Assembly (NCBI GenBank): GCA_947585965.1
Contig: CANPXK010000020.1
Coordinates: forward strand, 1-36,655
Direction: 5' to 3'
DNA: 36,655 nt
Source of the DNA: an uncultured Clostridia bacterium
GTDB taxonomy: Bacteria; Bacillota; Clostridia; Oscillospirales; Acutalibacteraceae
In this document: one piece after another, positions 33,950-36,655 of the stretch
How positions within the stretch are numbered: the stretch's first letter is position 1
How the letters are laid out: each line of letters begins with the position of its first letter
Translations under genes and position numbers: made by a program
Notes under the pieces: generated by a model
The model's input: only the letters and a program-made list of their open reading frames with translations
Told to the model about the DNA's origin: nothing
The model's database searches: none

Positions 33950-34795
33950 ATGTACAAGCTATTCAGATCAACAAAAGCAGCATATTATATTTCATTAGCT
34001 GCTGCATTCATAATATTCCTTTCCGAATTATTTTTACTTCCACGGCCGTTATGCTATATTGTAATAATTATTACGTACATAATCCTCGTTATTATTCTGT
34101 TTATCATCTTCATATCTGCAAATAAAAAATATAATAAGACATTGGAAAAGCTTTCATACGATCCGACAGAGTTTATAAGAGAACAGAAGGGCTTTCTTAA
34201 GACTTCCCACCTGCCTGAAAAAATTACGGCTTTGATCAAAACTAATATAGGCAGTGCATATATAAATTTAGACAGGTATTCCGAAGCAAAGGAGTTTTGC
34301 AGCTCACTTGAACCCTATGTAACTAAAAAATCAAATGTTATAAATAGATTTGTAATTATGACAAACCTTACGGTGATCAATGCCCATCTGAAGGATCGTA
34401 CGTCAACAGACAAATACCGCACAATGGCAAAAAACGCACTGAATGATATAAAAAACTCCAAGGTCTTTTCGGCTCCGGAAATGGTAAACAAGTATGAAAT
34501 AATCTTCAGAACGTACTGTGCCTCAGCAGACTTTTTTCTTGAAAAAAATCAGCAAACAGCAGATGAACTGCTGAAGTGTATAGATCCTTATTATGATATA
34601 AAACAAAAAGTCAGCGGATACAAAGACGAAGTGAGTTACCACTATATAAAAGGCTATGCCCTTACTGTTTTAGGTGAACACGATAAAGCGAGAGAGCATT
34701 TTGAATATATTACGAAAATCGATACTAAGCTGCCATGTGCCGAACGTGTCAGAAACTACCTCAACACAGGCGACCAAAGCTGTCTTGACGCTTAG
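33950..34795 (+). CDS. Two-helix membrane protein with cytosolic TPR-like domain
   Basis: 281 residues, start after CGGAGGTC. Two membrane helices (about 10-30 and 34-58) form an N-terminal hairpin, so the remaining 220 residues should be cytosolic. That part is helical and TPR-like (AYINLDRYSEAKEF, YALTVLGEHDKAREHF). It has a perfect promoter and its own terminator, so it is a single-gene, probably well expressed unit. I recognise no specific family or role. Confidence 0.85.
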   Translation: MYKLFRSTKAAYYISLAAAFIIFLSELFLLPRPLCYIVIIITYIILVIILFIIFISANKKYNKTLEKLSYDPTEFIREQKGFLKTSHLPEKITALIKTNIGSAYINLDRYSEAKEFCSSLEPYVTKKSNVINRFVIMTNLTVINAHLKDRTSTDKYRTMAKNALNDIKNSKVFSAPEMVNKYEIIFRTYCASADFFLEKNQQTADELLKCIDPYYDIKQKVSGYKDEVSYHYIKGYALTVLGEHDKAREHFEYITKIDTKLPCAERVRNYLNTGDQSCLDA

Positions 34796-34811
34796 GGTCA
34801 TTTTATAAAAT

Positions 34812-34846
34812 CAGCTCCGGTGAGGAATAGATCCCCGCCGGAGCTG
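34812..34846. terminator. Intrinsic terminator between convergent genes
   Basis: CAGCTCCGG (34812-34820) and CCGGAGCTG (34838-34846) form a perfect 9-bp GC-rich stem with further inner G-C pairs. TTTGTATTT follows on the plus strand and ATTTTAT on the minus strand, so it can serve both neighbours. Confidence 0.9.
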
Positions 34847-34866
34847 TTTGTATTTGAACGGATATT

Positions 34867-35826
34867 TTAAATTTTTTCGATAAGAACTTTCATCTGCTGT
34901 TCAAATGTATCCTTGTCAACCAAATACATAAAATTCCTGTAGGAGCCGTCATAGGTCTCGTCCATAATTACTTTTTTTGCATTTTTTGCTGTGAGTGTTT
35001 TCCAGTAGCCGCAAACAAGATACGAACCGTCAGTTGTCACTTGTATAGGGGGTTGGAAAGGATAAATTGAGGAATAAATACCGGCTCTTGTAATATCCCC
35101 ACCTGCATATCCGTCACCCACAGATAATTTCTCACCGTATACATAAACCGGCAATACACATTTCATACCTTTTTTCAGTGTCAGAAGCGGATCAAAACAT
35201 GAGGCTGTACTGTCCTCTATAACTATTGTCTGCCCACTTATATCATCTCCGTACCATGTTCTGTCAACTGCCACCTCATAAACAACGGTTTTGAGAATAT
35301 TGTGTAAAACACTGCCCTCACCGAATTTATCGTCATATACATCATACTTATATTCCTTGACGTAGAGGTTGGTAATTTTACCCTCAACAATCTTATCTGT
35401 CTGATTTTTAAGCATATTCTCATCAAACATTGCAATATCCTCGGATGTCACGGGCATATTCAGTACTTCTTCATTTTCCTCTGTTTCCGGCAAGGCAAGC
35501 TCGGAATATTTAACTGTTCCGTCGGATTCGGAATTATCCTTTACCTCCTCGGGTTCGGAGGTGTAAGGGGAGAAACCTTCCGAGGGCTCTGATATGGCAT
35601 CCTGTTTATCGCTTGAGATGTCAACCGGTTCATTCTCATTAACTCTGCCGATATAGTTGATTGCTGTAAAGCCCAAGGCTGCTGCAATGCACAGGCACGC
35701 CGCACTCATTGCCCACTTTACATAGGACGGTGCCTTATTCTTTATTTTTCCCTTGGCTTCTTCAATAAAACGTTCATCAATATCGGTTATAGCATTATAC
35801 AGCTTTTCACTTTTATTTTTTTTCAT
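34867..35826 (-). CDS. Putative anti-sigma factor, single-pass membrane protein
   Basis: 319 residues. A cytosolic N-terminus (about 1-35) with AITDIDERFIEEA is typical of Clostridial proteins paired with ECF sigma factors. It is followed by one membrane helix (about 37-60, WAMSAACLCIAAALGFTAI), an acidic Ser/Glu/Pro-rich spacer and an extracellular beta-rich domain of about 180 residues. No zinc HxxxCxxC motif is seen, so it is not a ZAS-type anti-sigma. Its ATG overlaps the sigma stop (ATGA), which argues for stoichiometric co-production. The outer domain presumably senses the signal, which is unknown. Confidence 0.78.
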   Translation of the reverse strand: MKKNKSEKLYNAITDIDERFIEEAKGKIKNKAPSYVKWAMSAACLCIAAALGFTAINYIGRVNENEPVDISSDKQDAISEPSEGFSPYTSEPEEVKDNSESDGTVKYSELALPETEENEEVLNMPVTSEDIAMFDENMLKNQTDKIVEGKITNLYVKEYKYDVYDDKFGEGSVLHNILKTVVYEVAVDRTWYGDDISGQTIVIEDSTASCFDPLLTLKKGMKCVLPVYVYGEKLSVGDGYAGGDITRAGIYSSIYPFQPPIQVTTDGSYLVCGYWKTLTAKNAKKVIMDETYDGSYRNFMYLVDKDTFEQQMKVLIEKI

Positions 35827-36380
35827 AATAAATAACCCTCCTTCTCAAGAGCAGCTTTAAGGCTTTGTCTTAGTCTGTAAAGCTTCTTAGCTAATTTCTT
35901 GTCGGACATTCCGTATTCCCCGGCAAGTTTATTTACCTTTTCTCCGTACCAGTAACGTTGTATGAACAGAACTCTATCCCCCTTCGTAAGCAATGCAAGC
36001 CATGAGTTGAGTGCTTCGGAAAGCTCCCTGCCCTCAATTTCATTCTCAACATTGTCGGGAGAGGGTATGCAGTCCTCAAGCTCGTCAAGAATTTCTTCGA
36101 TCCCTGAATAACGCTTTTGCCTGTGATTTTTTCTCCACATATCAATAGCCGTATTCCTCGTTACTCTGCCGAGCCATGTGCCCAGTTTTCCGGGTTTCTG
36201 CGGAGGTATGGAATTCCATGTTCTGAAATATGCATCGTTGACACATTCTTCGGCATCCGACTCGACCGTCAATATGTTGATCGCAATATTACGACAATAT
36301 CCGCCGTATTTTTTATCAAGCTCGGAAATTGCCGATTCGCTTCGTTCAAATAATAATTTTACGATATCCTGATCCTCCAT
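35823..36380 (-). CDS. ECF RNA polymerase sigma factor
   Basis: 185 residues, start after CGGAGGGGGAAAATT. Region 2 is at about 10-85 (ESDAEECVNDAYFRTWNSIPP, then LGTWLGRVTRNTAIDMWRK, the -10 recognition and melting part). Region 4 is at about 125-180 (LTKGDRVLFIQRYWYGEKVNKLAGEYGMSDKKLAKKLYRLRQSL). Both regions are complete. It forms a two-gene operon with the membrane protein downstream. A possible autoregulated promoter lies at 36429-36453. Confidence 0.95.
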   Translation of the reverse strand: MEDQDIVKLLFERSESAISELDKKYGGYCRNIAINILTVESDAEECVNDAYFRTWNSIPPQKPGKLGTWLGRVTRNTAIDMWRKNHRQKRYSGIEEILDELEDCIPSPDNVENEIEGRELSEALNSWLALLTKGDRVLFIQRYWYGEKVNKLAGEYGMSDKKLAKKLYRLRQSLKAALEKEGYLL

Positions 36381-36428
36381 AATTTTCCCCCTCCGTTATA
36401 TTTTTGTTTGAAGGCCTTCATATATAAT

Positions 36429-36453
36429 GACGATATTTAAAAGAATATATTCC
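36429..36453 (-). promoter_or_regulatory. Possible autoregulated ECF promoter
   Basis: On the minus strand GGAAT (36453-36449), a 16-bp gap and CGTC (36432-36429) resemble the GGAAC/CGTC boxes of many ECF sigma factors, about 50 bp upstream of the sigma start. The 12-bp palindrome TGAAGGCCTTCA (36409-36420) lies in the leader. Only weakly supported by sequence. Confidence 0.4.
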
Positions 36454-36469
36454 CGTATTTAATACCGAA

Positions 36470-36572
36470 ATAAAAAAATCACAGGCGAATTTCTCAGCCT
36501 GTGATTTTTGTTTTATAGAAAGGAGTACTACGAGAATATCAAAATTATAATGCACAATCTTACTACTCTCCC
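36470..36572 (-). ncRNA. Candidate small RNA, about 100 nt
   Basis: A minus-strand transcript starting about 7 bp after the consensus promoter at 36579-36607 would reach a terminator after some 65 nt. That terminator is a perfect 13-bp stem (GCC-TGTGATTTTT 36497-36509 with its complement 36474-36486, 10-nt loop) followed by a run of T on the minus strand. No ribosome site with a sensible frame lies inside. The RNA contains ACTCCTTTCT, complementary to Shine-Dalgarno sequences, which would suit a translational regulator. Its terminator also insulates the sigma operon. Confidence 0.6.
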
Positions 36573-36578
36573 ACATAT

Positions 36579-36607
36579 ATTATAGCTTCTATTCGTAGAT
36601 ATGTCAA
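36579..36607 (-). promoter_or_regulatory. Consensus promoter of the small RNA
   Basis: Minus strand: TTGACA (36607-36602), 17-bp spacer, TATAAT (36584-36579), a perfect housekeeping promoter with no downstream protein gene before the terminator. Confidence 0.82.
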
Positions 36608-36655
36608 GTAGTAAATTTTGTCAATATGTAATAATTGTATTAAAAAAGACCCGGA

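Noticed and set aside
36475-36576. Minus-strand peptide frame starting at the ATG near 36576
   Set aside because: The ATG lies at or upstream of the predicted transcript start, has no ribosome site, and the frame passes through the terminator stem.
1-36655. CRISPR array or insertion sequence
   Set aside because: No regularly spaced short repeats, transposase or recombinase gene, or paired terminal inverted repeats were seen.

Overview
The window looks like chromosomal DNA of a low-GC Gram-positive anaerobe of the class Clostridia, probably a gut Ruminococcus/Oscillospiraceae-type organism. This rests on AT-rich codon use, strong AGGAGG ribosome sites, near-consensus TTGACA-N17-TATAAT promoters, DUF4176 and WXG100 proteins, a BspA-like leucine-rich-repeat lipoprotein, and an ECF sigma/anti-sigma pair of the type common in that group. 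The genus is inferred.

Positions 1-24644 are one long, almost entirely plus-strand locus for a variant type VII (ESX/WXG100) secretion system. It starts inside a giant membrane-anchored protein with tandem Ig-like repeats. Next come a membrane-spanning Ser/Thr kinase with TPR repeats, a 43-residue membrane peptide, a TPR/YfaP-like exported protein, an FHA protein, the FHA-FtsK/SpoIIIE motor (EssC type), a degenerate-receiver LytTR regulator, an unknown protein and a YukD/EsaB-like ubiquitin fold. EssC, LytTR, the unknown protein and YukD are joined by 4-bp stop/start overlaps. A promoter with 21-bp-spaced direct repeats then precedes three successive groups of small WXG100-like helical proteins. 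The groups are separated by a lipoprotein and a second FHA protein. The last group leads into a 378-residue protein with a helical N-terminal secretion domain and a glycine-rich hydrophobic C-terminus (candidate membrane-active effector). This is followed by two intact DUF4176 genes, a frameshifted third copy and a broken small membrane-protein gene. No EsaA, EssA or classical EssB/YukC is visible. The kinase has an EssB-like layout (kinase fold, one membrane helix, helical C-terminus) but keeps its catalytic residues, and four FHA or FHA-like modules sit beside it, suggesting a secretion system controlled by phosphorylation.

Positions 24645-25334 hold decayed sequence and RNA-like inverted repeats ending at a minus-strand tRNA-Pro(GGG). 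After it come a minus-strand metallophosphoesterase and a compact stress module. In that module an XRE repressor and an ImmA/IrrE-type protease (minus) diverge from a Y-family DNA polymerase (plus) over a 150-bp region with two strong opposing promoters and four TGCAC operator half-sites. A WYL-domain regulator with its own palindrome and promoter follows.

The right part is housekeeping. A minus-strand riboflavin operon ribD-ribE-ribBA-ribH lacks a recognisable FMN riboswitch. A plus-strand membrane/TPR protein has a perfect promoter and terminator, and an ECF sigma/anti-sigma operon follows on the minus strand. At the right edge a consensus minus-strand promoter about 100 bp upstream of a strong U-tract terminator outlines a likely small RNA.
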